Source of the DNA: Emiliania huxleyi CCMP1516 | Lineage: Eukaryota; Haptophyta; Isochrysidales; Noelaerhabdaceae | Direction of reading: 5' to 3' | Assembly (NCBI RefSeq): GCF_000372725.1 | Contig: NW_005196094.1 | Location: 214,658-278,657 of the forward strand | Length of the DNA stretch: 64,000 nucleotides | Shown: piece by piece, positions 19,944 to 30,590 of the stretch | How positions within the stretch are numbered: position 1 is the first letter of the stretch | Layout of the letters: each line of letters opens with the position of its first letter | Position numbers and translations under genes: made by a program | Notes under the pieces: model-generated | Seen by the model: only the letters and a program-made list of their open reading frames with translations | Told to the model about the DNA's origin: nothing | The model's database searches: none

Positions 19944-20529
19944 CACGGGCGGCCGAGTGCCCGATGAAGCCGGCCGCGGTGGTCTCGACCGAGCCGCCGG
20001 AGGGCTGCCTCCGCGGGCATGGCGACGCCTCTTGCGGCGTGAGCCATTGCCGCATCTCGAGCCGTGACATGGGCCATGAGGGGGATCTGTCCAAGAGAAG
20101 CCCGCCTGGGTCCGCCCGCTCTGGCTCCGCGCAGCTCCTGAAGGCGTGAAGCGCCGGGACAAGGGCGAGAGGCACGACAAAGGGTCAGTGGCGGGGTGTG
20201 GTGGCGGGGAGGCGGGATCGTCGACGAGGACGGTGCGCAGCGCATGCAGCTCGCATGGCAGCGCACCGGAAGATCTCATCGCTCACAGGCTGATAGTCTC
20301 ATGTGTGCGCGAGACCGAGACATGAGTGTGCAGAGTGTACGGGGGTGCGAACCCGGCGGCGTGCGGAGAGTCGTTTTCACGCCACTGCAGAGTTTCTCCC
20401 GTGTCCGCGTGTCCGTGTGCCAGTGCGTGCCGCAGAGTCCCGTGTGCTTCGGTGTTCAGAAACCCGAAAACGTTCAAGCGCACAAAAAGAAACTCGTCGC
20501 CCTGGACTGCCGCTCGCCGCTCGGTTGTC

Positions 20530-21809
20530 ATGAAGCCTGCACGATTGCTGTCGCTCGCCGTGGCTTCTTCTTCGGCAGCGTCGGCGATCTTGGGGGTGCC
20601 GACGCTCGGGCGAGGACTGCGGTGCCGCCTCGCCTGCACCGAGGCCGCGCCACCCATCGGCCCGGAGGACGGGGAGGCGTGGGTCTTCGCCGCAATGGAT
20701 TCGACGCTTCGCGCGGCGAGGGACGCGGTCAATTCGGCCGAGTTCTCGGCCGCCAACTGCGAGCTGCTGAGGGCGCGGCTCGGGCTGAGCGAAGGCGAGC
20801 TCCGCAGAGTCGTGGTGGCGTATCCGACAGTGCTCGGCTACAGCTACGAGGACAACCTTGCGCCCTCGCTCGCCGCGTTGCAGCAGCGCCTGAGCCTGAG
20901 CGAGTCGCAGCTGCGTCGCGTGGTCATCGCCCAGCCGCAGGTGCTCGGCTACAGCTACGACGCCAACGTCGCTCCCTCCCTCTCCAAGCTGCAGCGCCGG
21001 TTGCAGCTCTGCGACGAGGAGCTCGCCCGGGTGGTGGTGGGGCAGCCGGCGGTGCCCACCCACCCGCGCGCCGGTGCGAGCCGGGCGTCAGGGGGCGCAA
21101 CCTCTCCCCGCCGGTGCCGCTCGCAGGTCCTCTCCTACTCTTTCGAGGCAAAGATCGAGCCTGCGCTCGCAAAGCTGCAGGCCGCCTCGCCGCCCGCCTC
21201 GCCAGCCGCGCCCGTCGCCCGCGGGCTGGGGCCTGCTCCCGACGCCGCCGCCCCTCCTCCTCCTCTCCGCGGCCGCAGGCGCGCCTCGAGCTGAGCGCCT
21301 CCTCGCTGCGGCGCCTCGTCCTCCTCTACCCTGCGGTGCTCGGTTACAGCTACGACGCAAACCTGGCGCCGAAGCTGCAGTACTTGCAGGAGGCGCTGGA
21401 GCTCTCGCCGAACGAGCTGCGCGCCAAGGCCCCCGCCCCGCCCCCTCCGCCCGCCCCGCGAGGGGCCACCCCTCCCCCCCTCGCCGCCCCTCGCCGCCCC
21501 CCTCCGCACGCCTCTCTTGCCTCTCCGCACACCCTCTCGCGCCGCCCTCGCCAGGTGCTCATGATGCCCGCCCTGCTAGGCTACTCCCTCGAGCGGAGGT
21601 ACCGGCCGCGCGTCGCGCTCTGCCGGGCGCACGACAAGCCGCTCTCGGCGGTTCTCTCCCGGATCAGCAGGAGCCACCGCGAGTTTGAGGCGTGGGCCAC
21701 CGACGGCCGAGGCGGCGGCGGAAGCGGCGGTAGCAGCAGAGGAGGCGGCGGCGGCGGCTCCGCGCGTGGTGGCGAAGGCAGTGGCGGAGCGAGGAGAGGG
21801 GAGGGCTAA
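20530..21809 (+). CDS. mTERF-domain organellar nucleic-acid-binding protein, four exons
   Basis: Join 20530-21051, 21127-21180, 21279-21428, 21555-21809. Intron 1 is GT-AG (75 bases); introns 2 and 3 are GC-AG (98 and 126). The joins restore the repeat register: VVVGQPAVLSYSFEAKIEP, then LAKLQARLELSASSLRRLV, then ELRAKVLMMPALLGYSLE. The protein is a row of five mTERF helices-turns of the form LxLSExxLRRVVxxxPxVLGYSYxxNLxPxLxxLQ. It starts with a hydrophobic and Ser/Arg-rich leader (MKPARLLSLAVASSSAAS), consistent with import into mitochondrion or plastid, where mTERFs act in transcription, splicing or translation. The C-terminus ends in a Gly/Ser-rich tail. Introns sit at the same place in successive repeats. 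Confidence 0.9.
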
Positions 21810-22127
21810 ACAACTTTGTGTGATTTCGCGGGCGGAGATTGGAAGAGGGTAAAAAAAGTAATATATCTTTACTTCCAACACCCGGACGTTCCCCCAGGGT
21901 GATGGAAGGTTCGACGCCCCACCCCCGGACTGGGCACAGACGAGGTCCCAACGTAAAGACGATGGGCACTCCACCCCGCCCCCACTTGCCCTGACTGCAC
22001 AGGATAGCGTGCCCCGACGAACGACGACACATAGTGGGGACACTGCGCCGGGGGGTATGCCTAACTTTGGTGCTTTGTGTGGCGGTCGGGGTCGCGTTCC
22101 CTTGTGGTAGCTGTGTCTGAGCCCTGG

Positions 22128-22370
22128 TCTGACAGAGACTGACAGTGCCCGACAGCCTGACAGCGCTGACAGCACTTTCTCTGACAGTCTGACAGCGCTG
22201 ACAGCACTTTCTCTGACAGTCTGACAGCACGTATCTGACAGCCTGACAGCAGAGCCTGACAGGCGAGGTGACCCGTCGCTGTCAGGCCCTAACGTGACAG
22301 CCTGACAGCTGCCTGACAGCCCGACAGCACACAGTGGCCTGACAGCAGCGCTGACAGCCTGACAGCAGCA
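22128..22370 (+). repeat. CTGACAGC octamer array, block 1
   Basis: Dozens of (C/G)(C/T)TGACAG words at irregular spacing, with at least one larger unit (GTCTGACAGCGCTGACAGCA) duplicated. The same words form block 2 at 22778-23092, in the same orientation. Confidence 0.9.
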
Positions 22371-22777
22371 CAGACCGTACACAGACCCCGTAGAGCCTCT
22401 TTCTTGTGCCCCATGAGGGTATAACAAAATTACATGCAAAGACATGTGAGTGTGGTCCATGTCCATGTAGTCATGGGATGGTCATGGGTCTCTCTTTCAA
22501 CCCTCCCGCCCCACCTCTGCGGACCCCTCTCCAGCACCGGCGGCTGTGCTACTACAAATGAAGCTACCAGCTAGCCTTCTGGGGCCCTACAGTCATATGC
22601 CTAGGGCGTCTGGGTGGGGGTGGCCGCCGCCGTCTGTGCCGCCGCCGCCGCCTGTGCCTCTGCGCCGCCATCTGCGCTCCCCAGGCGGCCGCCCCTGCCG
22701 GCGTGATCACGCCGTAGGAGGGGGGCAGCTGCGTACCCGCTGGTCTCCTCTTGATAGTGTCATAAGTGTGGCTGGTG

Positions 22778-23092
22778 TGTGTCAGAGCCTGACAGCACCC
22801 CGACAGCTAGGGCAGCCCGACAGCACCACCTGACAGCATCTGACAGTAACAGCCCAACGTCTGACAGCAGCAGCAGCCTGACAGCTCTGACAGCTCCGAC
22901 AGCGTCTGACAGCAACACCCGACAGCTCCGACAGCACCCGACAGCTACAGATCATCTCGCCTGTCAGACACACCCGACAGCACCTGACAGCACTGACAGC
23001 ACCTGACAGCTGGTCTGACAGAGGCACCTGACAGTGCCTGACAGTGCCCGACAGCCCGACAGATCACCTGACAGCACCTGACAGCCTGACAG
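22778..23092 (+). repeat. CTGACAGC / CCGACAGC array, block 2
   Basis: As block 1, but with more CCGACAGC and ACCTGACAGC variants. Between the blocks lie 400 bases of ordinary sequence, so the array was split or seeded twice. Confidence 0.9.
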
Positions 23093-24340
23093 CCAGGGCT
23101 CAGAGCTGTGTGGCTGAAGCCCTCGTGCCGCTGGCTAGGAAGAGGGTAAATAAATAAACAAAGAGTTGGACAAATGCCAAATTCCAAATCGCAAACATAG
23201 AAACCCCCAAACAGAGGCGGCGACGTGGCATACGAGCTCGTACATACGTACATGTACATGTTGTAGCCAACGTATAGGTGAAGGAGGTAATGAAAACGGA
23301 CACCTCTCTACTGTGAGGTGGGTAAAAAGGAACAGGTCCCCGCCCTTGCGATCTTTGTGGAAGAGGGGGTGACGCGGGTGCGGCACAACTATAACGAGGG
23401 AGCAGCCAACTACAACCACGAACCAGCTACTGGGCTGGGGGTCTTTACTTTAGGCATTGTGGGGTTGGCACTCCCATCGACCCTCATGACCTCCTGCGGT
23501 CTCTGAGATGGACACCAGTGGGTGTGGGACCACAGCCAGGATACACTCGAAGGCTGGGTAAGCAGTAGAGGTCGCGATACTCGACGTGTCCCACATGGAG
23601 ACCGATGGTCTGTGTCGCTGTCGCGTGTCCCCTAGCGTGTCCCGTGTCGGCACGCTGTCGACAGGACGTCGAGCGACACCGGTGGCAGTGCCACCCAGGA
23701 GTGGTCGGGCGGCCTCCCGTCATGAAAGAGCCATCATGTGATTCGTATGATGATTCCTGACAACCGCCTCAGTCATCTTTCGTCACAGTTCGATCCGCCG
23801 CTCTGAAGAGGAGCTGCGGGTCAGTTCGACAGCTGGAGTTGTGTCGCCGGCGTGCGGCGGCGGCCTGCCTCCGGAGGTGCCTCTGAGACATTTTTTGGTC
23901 ACCGTGAGAGAACGCGTTCGAATTTTCACTCCGGAACTTCAACTTCACACGCGCACCGGCCCCCAGGGCGTCAAGTGTTCCCGACATTTTCCTACAACCG
24001 CTGTGAACCCAGCCACGTAGGTAGTGTGAGTGTTAGAGTTGTTGGTATTGTGCTAAACTCTCTCACATCACCTCCCACCGCCCGCTCCCGGCTCTCACAT
24101 CCGAGCGAGGCGTGTTTCCTTAGCCTTGGCCTACTACGTACTAGCCCCTCCCCGGTGTGGCGCGCGGTGACGCCGCCGGCTGCGGCCACTTGGGGGGTGG
24201 CCAGCCCACCGGCAAAGATGGGTGAACAGGAGCGAGCCACGCCTACAGGAAATAAAAGGCCAAGCCCAAAAGCCCAATTCACGGTCCCTTCACGCGGCAG
24301 GACAACGGCTCCGGGACGCCGATTCAGAAGAAAGAGCACC

Positions 24341-25311
24341 ATGGCGCGCTCATCCTCGGCCGCGCGCCCCCCGCGTGCGACTGACCCGGCCCGCGCCTCT
24401 TGCCCGCGCAGTCCTCCGGCGTGCTGTGCGCCGACGAATGCCTGAAGGAGTTCGAAGAGATGAAGATCCGCAATGCGTACCAGGTGTCCGCGCGTGAGAG
24501 AGCGCTGCCACACCTCAGCCAGGGAAGCGGCCAGGGGGAGGGGGGCTCGAGAGGGCGCGGCACCCAGCTCATGCGGCACGCCACCGCCCCGACCCCTGCG
24601 CGGCTCGTCGCCTTAGTACATTGTCTTCAAGATCACCGACGACAAGAAGAGCATTGTCATCGACGTAAAAGGAGAGCCGGGCGCCAGCTTCGAGGATTTC
24701 ACATCGAAGCTGCCTGACGGCGGCTGCCGCTGTGCGCCCCCCCCGCCCCCCCCCGTCCCCCCCCGTCCCCGTCCCCGTCCCCGTCCCCCCCTTCCCTTCG
24801 CAACCGCCCAGCTCCGCTCCTTCCAGAGGTGCACGGCACCCCACAGTCGCCTGCTCCCACCGCCCGCAGACGCCGTCCTCGACGTCGAGATCAACACCAA
24901 GTCGGGCGCCACGACCAACAAGCTCATCTTTATCGCGTGGAGCGACGACAACGCGAGCGTGAAGCCAAAGATGCTCTACGCCTCCTCCAAGGACGCCCTC
25001 AAGAAGACCCTCTCCGGTGCGCCCCTGGGACCCGCGCACAAGCCCCCCGCACGAGCCCGCTCCTCCGGCCGCACGCCGCACCTCGTCCGCACGCCTCGTC
25101 ACCCGCGCGCATCGGAGGACGCCTCGCCCCTCCATCCGCGACGTCGCGAGTCCCGACCCACGAGTCACCCACCGCCCCGCCTGCTCGCCCGCCCCGCCCG
25201 CCCCCCACTGCCCTCACCCCACTCCGCTCAGGAATCAACGAGGAGTACCAAGCCACCGACAGGGGCGACCTCGACCTGGCCGAGATCAAGAAGAAGGCCG
25301 GCTCCGTGTGA
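24341..25311 (+). CDS. Actin-depolymerising factor / cofilin, five exons
   Basis: Exons: ATG alone (24341-24343), 24412-24483, 24617-24731, 24870-25016, 25232-25311. Intron 1 would be GC-AG; the others are GT-AG and all phases agree. The protein reads M-SSGVLCADECLKEFEEM, then YIVFKITDDKKSIVIDVKG, GGCRYAVLDVEINT, KLIFIAWSDDNASVKPKM, LYASSKDALKKTLSG and EYQATDRGDLDLAEIKK. The last two hold the actin-binding helix (MLYASSKD) and the family's conserved end. A first exon holding only the ATG is well known in plant ADF genes. The role is severing and turnover of actin filaments in the cytosol. Length, about 139 residues, is normal for the family. Alternative: exon 1 extends to 24358. Confidence 0.92.
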
Positions 25312-25581
25312 TGCGGCCCTGGCTCTTGAGAGTTGAGTCTTGTCCTCGTGGCGTGTGCTGTCGACTAGTGGTAGTGCGGCTCACCGCGCCTGTGCGCTGT
25401 GGCGGCAACGTCAGCGCGCGACCGCACATGGCCGCGCATCGGCTGGAGGAGCGTTTATTCTTTATAAATCAAGCTGCGCGCGGCCAGGACACAGAGCCGG
25501 GCGCGTGGCGGGAGAAAAGACCTCTCTACACGAGGACGGCGCGCCGCGCTATGGCGCCCGCTCCGCCCGCCACGCTCAGTG

Positions 25582-25630
25582 ATCAGCCTCGCGCCCTGCA
25601 GTCGGACTGCATTGCGGCGCGGGGCGTCAT
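25582..25630 (-). promoter_or_regulatory. SECIS element (form II) in the 3' UTR of the selenoprotein
   Basis: Read on the minus strand from 25630. ATGA (5' quartet), one C, then the stem GCCCCGCGCC that pairs at 9 of 10 positions with GGCGCGAGGC just before TGAT (3' quartet). Between them are GCAA, with the unpaired AA expected in the apical bulge 13 bases after the quartet, and a mini-hairpin TGCAGT-CCG-ACTGCA. This is the form-II SECIS plan. It starts 52 bases after the stop codon. The lower helix is weak. It would recruit SBP2/eEFSec so that UGA at 25977-25979 is read as selenocysteine. Confidence 0.85.
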
Positions 25631-25682
25631 GCATGACTCCATGGCCGGCCACTCGCACGCTCGTCGGTGCGAACTTCTAGTT

Positions 25683-26012
25683 TCATCCGATGATCTTGTG
25701 GAGTTCTTCGAGGATGGCGTCAAGCTCCTCGTCGCTGGTGCACTTCCCATGACCCATGGTGAGCTTGCTGTGGATCAGCTTGTCGCCAGCCTTCACCTCG
25801 AAGGCGCCCGTCCCACAGGCATCCGGGAGTTCGGTGATCTCCACCTTGTTCTCGAACTCCTGCTCGAGAAAGGCTTTGAGCGCGGCTGCAGGCCTGCGGC
25901 AAGGGAGGAGAGCCATCGGCGGGAGAGGGAGAGTCGGCGCGCGGCAGCGGGCGCGGACGGACTTCTTGAACGAGCCTCATCCGCCGCAGTACTGGATCGA
26001 GATGGGCAGCAT
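25683..26012 (-). CDS. SelW/Rdx-family selenoprotein (in-frame UGA = Sec)
   Basis: Exon 1 from the ATG at 26012 reads MLPISIQYCGG-U-GSFKKSVRA, with codon 12 a TGA (25977-25979) inside a CxxU redox motif as in SelW (YCGAUG). A short intron, probably GC-AG, ends at an acceptor near 25894 (alternative 25886). Exon 2 encodes ALKAFLEQEFENKVEITELP, GTGAFEVKAGDKLIHSKLTM and DEELDAILEELHKIIG, matching the SelW/Rdx thioredoxin-like end. The true stop is also TGA (25683-25685). Rdx proteins are small cytosolic thiol/selenol oxidoreductases. Reading TGA as a stop would leave an 11-residue peptide and a headless exon 2, whereas reading it as Sec gives a normal-length family member, and a SECIS follows in the 3' UTR. 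Confidence 0.88.
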
Positions 26013-26079
26013 GTGAGCAGCAAAGAGCAAGCAAGAATCGAGCGGCGCTGCCCCCGCTCTAAAAAAGACCTGGTCTTTA

Positions 26080-26255
26080 ACTCTTTCTCGAACGCTCACC
26101 CCCGGGGCTAGGGCTCTCTAGCCCGTAACCCGATACCGATCATCCGGCTCGCTGGGTGCGCTTCTTAGCTCCCCGGCCCTGGATGTGAGAGAGAGAGAGA
26201 GAGTTTGTTTTGTTGGATGTTAGGTTGATAACTGCACTCCAAGTGCTCCAAGTGC
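26080..26255 (+). repeat. Dispersed 175-base repeat, with internal (GA)n
   Basis: Copy of the 15466/61298 repeat, interrupted after CTGGATGTGA by (GA)n and GTTTGTTTTGTTGGATGT before GACTGCACTCCAAGTG-like sequence resumes. Confidence 0.8.
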
Positions 26256-27379
26256 CGCAAGCTGCATCCCTCCGGGGGCCCCTCTGCGCCGGGGGGGCGT
26301 TGTTGGAGGCTAGGACGCAAGCGTCCGTCGCCCTTTTTCAAACTCGGGGCCCATTCCGCTACGCTAGCGTAGGCGCTAGGGTGCCCACAGGACCCAATCC
26401 CAAAAGAAAATAGCTTTCCGACTCAAAAAGCTAAAAGGGACGCACGAAAGGCAAATCTGATGTTCGCGCCCATCGGGCCCACACGAGGCGGCTTGGTTCG
26501 ACCTAGGGTTCGACGCCCTCCTCCTCCAATTCGCCGACTGCGCCCTCCTCCTCCATGGGCTCGATCCGATTCCGCAGCGTGTCGTCCCCAGCGGCGGTGC
26601 TGCGCGGGAGGCGGCCGCGGGACGCTGGGCTCGATCAGCGGCTTCCCCTCAAGTTGATCCGAAAGCACGGAAAATATTTAGCGGACGTTCTTGGTTTCAA
26701 CTTTACAGATGTCTTGGCACCAGCTGAAGGCTTGCGTCCGACATCACACATGGTTTCGCGACGGTACTGTATTCGGATTTTGCTATTTGTTCGTGCGGGA
26801 GTATAGGGGATTTGTCAATGGTACCGCGTCGGCGACGCGGGGGGGCGCCTTGCGGGCAGAGCCTTAGCCACCCTTTAGCGGTCGTGTCGTGCAGCTCGGG
26901 TGCTGGGGGGGTCGTGGGAGCCGCTCGGGACCATTCTAAAGGCGTGTGTTGGTAGCTGGGGCCTCGAAAGCGCCCCCGGGGCCCTCTGCAGGACCTCTCT
27001 GTGGAGCCCCAAAACGGCGCCTGCAGGGCGGCTCGCGGCTTTGAGGCTCGTAAAACGGGTGCCGCTGGCATCGTCCCGATGCGTGTGTATCACCACATGC
27101 CGATATCGCGCACGAGTCAGCCGCGAGAGTCCGTCCAAGCCTCGGAACGAGCCCAACGGGGCCATTTGGCCCCTCGGCGCCTTCTGCCGACCTTTGGCGC
27201 CCGATTTGGTGCCACCCTGCGGTCTTCAGACGCATCTGAGGTGCTCCCATGATGTTTCTACATCGGGACGTGTCGTGGTCTGACAATCGAAAGCGGCAGA
27301 GAGCACACAACCACCCAAGCACGCACCCACGACAGACACCCGTCGCTGTTTTGGCTCTGCTGCACACACCTAGCAGCTA
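26256..27379. other. Intergenic, no gene recognised
   Basis: The first 90 bases (26262-26352) are an inverted copy of 47612-47715 (GGGGGCCCCTCTGCGCCGG and GCTAGGACGCAAGCGTCCGT shared with small changes). The rest is GC-rich and has open frames on both strands without any family resemblance. Confidence 0.5.
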
Positions 27380-27835
27380 CTAGAGTCCGTCCGGTCCCCC
27401 GATTGGGTTCTCCGCACTCCCCGCGTCTAGGAGGAGCTGCAGGATCGCCGCCTCGCGCGCCTCCCCGTCCCCTCTCCTGGACGCCTCACCACCGTCAGTA
27501 AAGTCGTGGAGGAAGGCGCCAGCGTCCCCGAAAGGGTTAGCGCCTGTCTCGGCGTAGGCCTGCAGCAGCCCGCGGAGTCGCAGGCGCTCCTCGGCGATGA
27601 AGACGCCATTCGCCCGCGAGGCGTCTCGCAGGTCGCTGCCTCTCAACCCCGACAGGTCGCGCAGCGGCGTCCCGCGCAGCAAGAAGAGGTGCAATGGGTC
27701 CTGGAAGTCACCACGCGCGACCCACGCGTGGAACCTTCCTTGACGGACCACGCCCTCCACCTCGCGCAGCCATTTCACCTCGACCACGCGCACTTTGATC
27801 TTTGTGATGAGGTCGGTCGACAGGTGTGTGCGCAT
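27380..27835 (-). CDS. Hypothetical protein, 151 residues
   Basis: A complete ATG-to-stop frame with good composition: an N-terminal amphipathic part (KIKVRVVEVKWLREVEGVV), then FHAWVARGDFQDPLHLFLLR, a middle with RGSDLRDASRANGVFIAEER, and an acidic C-terminus. No family is recognised and no signal or membrane segment is seen. It could be one exon of a longer gene, or a mobile-element fragment. Its neighbours are repeat DNA. Confidence 0.4.
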   Translation of the reverse strand: MRTHLSTDLITKIKVRVVEVKWLREVEGVVRQGRFHAWVARGDFQDPLHLFLLRGTPLRDLSGLRGSDLRDASRANGVFIAEERLRLRGLLQAYAETGANPFGDAGAFLHDFTDGGEASRRGDGEAREAAILQLLLDAGSAENPIGGPDGL

Positions 27836-29336
27836 CGCAGCTGCCGAGGGCTAACATGTCCACGCGCCCCTCAACGCGTGTGGTCAGGAGCGACTGGCGA
27901 CACACTCGCTGTCAATACTTACAAGTCAGGCAGCTGGCCTCGAGCAGTTCGAGCCAGCCTCGACCGAGTGTCGGGCGTTGAGGGAGGCGGCGCTTCGCGG
28001 CTGGTACCGGCAGCCAGCGGCAGCCGGCGGCAGCCAGGTGCAGCCAGCGGCAGCGAACGCAGTACCACGCAATTCGCCGCCCTCGTCCCGCCAACTCGTA
28101 CCCCCCCCCCCCCCCAATCTTCTGGTTCCACTTCCTACATATATATGTTGCGCGCAAAAATCGTCTCGATATTGGAATGTTGCCGTTCTCTGCACTCTGG
28201 TACGCCGGGCCGATTGACGACAACAAACCCCCAAATGACGTGTGAGTGTTAGAGTTGTTTGGTATTGGTCGGTTTTCGCCGCTGAAACCGACGGTCCGTA
28301 CGAAGGCGGCTCGTTGCGCCGCTCGCGGTCGTCGGTTCCTCCCGCTCCCTCTAGCCGTCACAGCGCGATATCGGCGTACTGTTAGAGGCCTAACCGCCGA
28401 AAAGTCTCCCACTCGCGCCCTCCCCAAACCTAAATCGTCTCACTAGTTACATACATAGAGAGAGAGAGAGAGTACATATACTCCGGCGTGTCGCAGTGCG
28501 TGCCGTCCTGGGGGGGCGAAGCGAGCGCAGGCCCTTCGGCTCTCTTCCATGAACCCGCCCGCGGCCGCTGGTGCGTGGTGTGTCGGGGGCGGGGCACCAT
28601 GATGGGCGCCCCCCCCCCGCGTCGCGCGTGGGCGCGGTCTGCTTCTAGTAGGGGGTGCGCAGCGTGGGATTTCGCGCGATCGCTTGACCTCTGAATAGCT
28701 CGCCATGTACCTTTCTGAGCGCTGTGGTCGCCGCAGACTGGCTCCGACTTGACGGCAGCATGGAGACGTGATGCCTCCATGCTGCCGTCGAGTCGAAATC
28801 GACATGCAGCTCGATGGTTTGCCCGAAAAGGTACATAGCGGCGTTTGGGCGACAAAACAGCGCTGCGACCGAAGTGGCGGTGGACATGCTCCCATGGTGC
28901 CGACGCAGCGCCGGAGCGGCCGGTGCTGCTCGCCGCGACCACGACGGCTACTCTGATACTCCGGGCCGACCCGTCCTACCCGACGGTGGCTCTCTTGCAC
29001 GTCTCGCTCACGCTGAGAAAAATTCTGAAAAACGGCGTGCAGCAGAGTCACCGACGAGTCGGTCCGCGTGACTCCTCGTGTCCCGTACCGTTCTCACACA
29101 TCCATAAACTCACTTTGCCCTGAATCCTGAATCCTCAGATTTTAGATTAGGACGCTGCCGTAGAGCCCCTAGAGCGAGTAGGACTATTAGTAATTTAGAG
29201 TAGCGAGGAACTAGCGCACATCGCGAGAAGTTTTTTTGCGCCGAAGTGTTTGCGCGAATCGAAAGGCCGCTACGAAGAAAATGTACATGGAGACCATCAC
29301 AGACCTAACGCGCTCACCTTCCGCCGTGGCACCCTC
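27836..29336. other. Intergenic, foldback and short repeats
   Basis: It contains GGCAGCCAGC-type triplication (28008-28060), a C homopolymer (about 28103-28118), the dispersed word TGTGAGTGTTAGAGTTGTTT (28240), a GA microsatellite (28456-28472) and a foldback structure (28701-28844). No gene is recognised. Confidence 0.55.
28701..28844. repeat. Foldback / inverted-repeat structure
   Basis: The core arms GACTTGACGGCAGCATGGAG (28746-28765) and its complement (28775-28794) pair at 19 of 20 positions around a 9-base loop. A looser pairing extends outwards to CGCCATGTACCTTT (28701) versus AAAAGGTACATAGCGGCG (28827-28844). It may be a MITE with nearly no interior. Confidence 0.8.
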
Positions 29337-30182
29337 TCATCTCACGTGTGACACTGCCGACGGGGACGGCCAAACGAAGGGGTTGGCGGCGGTCGGGGTC
29401 CGCGTTGCAGCTCGGTGGAGGCTCTTGGCCGCCTCGGAGACAAGGAAGGAGCCCAGGTGGCGGGAGAGGGCGGCGGCGTGCGGGGTGCGCGGGATGTTTG
29501 GCTCGTAGCGTGAGGGCGGCACAAACTCGATTTTCTCGGGGTGGAACTGGACGCCATAGAAGGGCAGGTTGTCGCCCTCAAAGGCGGCCACAAAGGGGCG
29601 GCCTCGGCGGTCCGTGGAGGAGGCTAGGAGGCTCATGGACGAGTCGAGGCGCGGGTTGGAGGCAAAGGACGCCGGCTCGACGCCGCGATGGTGCATGTTG
29701 TACGTGACATTCTCCCTCGCGGCCCAGCGCAACAGCGCGTCGCTGGCGCCTCCGAGCATGCGAGAGCCGCGCACCGCGGCCGTCAGGTTGAGGGCTCGCG
29801 GCAGCAGCTCGGAGTCGAAGCCGGGCACGATCGGGTCGCCCGGCGCGCGCGGCACAAGCGCGCCCGGCCCTCCGAGTATGTCGACCAGGTACTCGAAGCC
29901 GAGACAGGTACCCCAGATCGGAAAGTAGTCGCCCTCGCGGTTGGCGCGCGTGGCGCGCGCAACCATCGCGTCGACCGAACCGTTGCCGACAAAGTCGCCG
30001 CCTCCCGGGATCAGGAGGCCGTTGAGCGAGGCAAACAGGCGCTCCAGTGCCTGCGGCTCGTGCGCAAAGAAGCGAGGCAGGACCACGGTGCGCCCGCCCG
30101 CCTGCGCCACCCACTTCTCGTAGGCGACATAATAGTCGGGGACCATCGTCGGATAGATGCCGATAAGCGGGGAGTCGGCCAT
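29337..30182 (-). CDS. Gamma-glutamyl hydrolase (peptidase C26)
   Basis: A single exon, 281 residues. Class I glutamine-amidotransferase fold: strand LIGIYPTMVPDYYVAYEKWV, then LNGLLIPGGGDFVGNGS, the nucleophile turn PIWGTCLGFEYL (Cys), TYNMHHRGVEP, and the catalytic His in FYGVQFHPEKIEF. This order matches folate gamma-glutamyl hydrolase, which trims polyglutamate from folates in vacuole/lysosome or outside the cell. The ATG at 30182 is the first Met after an in-frame stop (near 30283). The open stretch before it has a hydrophobic GLIILATA, so a signal-bearing upstream exon or non-ATG start is possible. The C-terminus has a short extension of unknown role. Confidence 0.9.
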   Translation of the reverse strand: MADSPLIGIYPTMVPDYYVAYEKWVAQAGGRTVVLPRFFAHEPQALERLFASLNGLLIPGGGDFVGNGSVDAMVARATRANREGDYFPIWGTCLGFEYLVDILGGPGALVPRAPGDPIVPGFDSELLPRALNLTAAVRGSRMLGGASDALLRWAARENVTYNMHHRGVEPASFASNPRLDSSMSLLASSTDRRGRPFVAAFEGDNLPFYGVQFHPEKIEFVPPSRYEPNIPRTPHAAALSRHLGSFLVSEAAKSLHRAATRTPTAANPFVWPSPSAVSHVR

Positions 30183-30397
30183 GGCCGTGGCGAGAATTAT
30201 CAGGCCCGGAGGGTATGGCTGGACTTCAGGCCGACGAACAAGAATTGTTTCTTTTTCGCCTTTCTTCGTGAGAGTTTCTTATTTGCGGCACGGAAACAAT
30301 GCATGCGCAGAGAGCGGTGGTAGATGGCGAGAGCTGCGTGCGCGCGGGGAGTGGCCAGCAGCGTGGCGACAGCGCTGGCGGCTCTCTCCGCCACAAA

Positions 30398-30440
30398 GGG
30401 GGGGGCACAAAGGAGAGAGTGGCCCCTTTGTGCCCCCCCC
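30398..30440. repeat. G-rich perfect hairpin
   Basis: GGGGGGGCACAAAGG pairs with CCCTTTGTGCCCCCCC across about 10 bases. It lies about 220 bases upstream of the gamma-glutamyl hydrolase start (minus strand). Function unknown. Confidence 0.75.
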
Positions 30441-30590
30441 TTCCTTGGCGCCTTCTTAAGCGCCTGAGCTCCTCCCAAGGCTGAGCTCCTCCCTGCATCT
30501 CTGCATGCAGAATGTCCCTTGTAACGTGAGTCGTGAGAGTTGTGTTCTTACGCCTTTCAGTCTTTATGTCGATTTATGTTCTTCCCGCCT

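Larger units (their letters stand above)
21810..24340. other. Intergenic, GACAG arrays, no gene recognised
   Basis: Two arrays of CTGACAGC/CCGACAGC words are listed separately. Other frames are low-complexity. A short word TGTGAGTGTTAGAGTTGTT (near 24025) recurs at 28240 and, inverted, at 47568-47600. The 24199-24340 part is duplicated at 42060-42190 and is probably the 5' region of the cofilin gene. Confidence 0.55.

Noticed and set aside
22128-23092. CRISPR-like array
   Set aside because: Words are short (8 bases), spacing is irregular and there are no unique spacers of constant length; the genome is eukaryotic.
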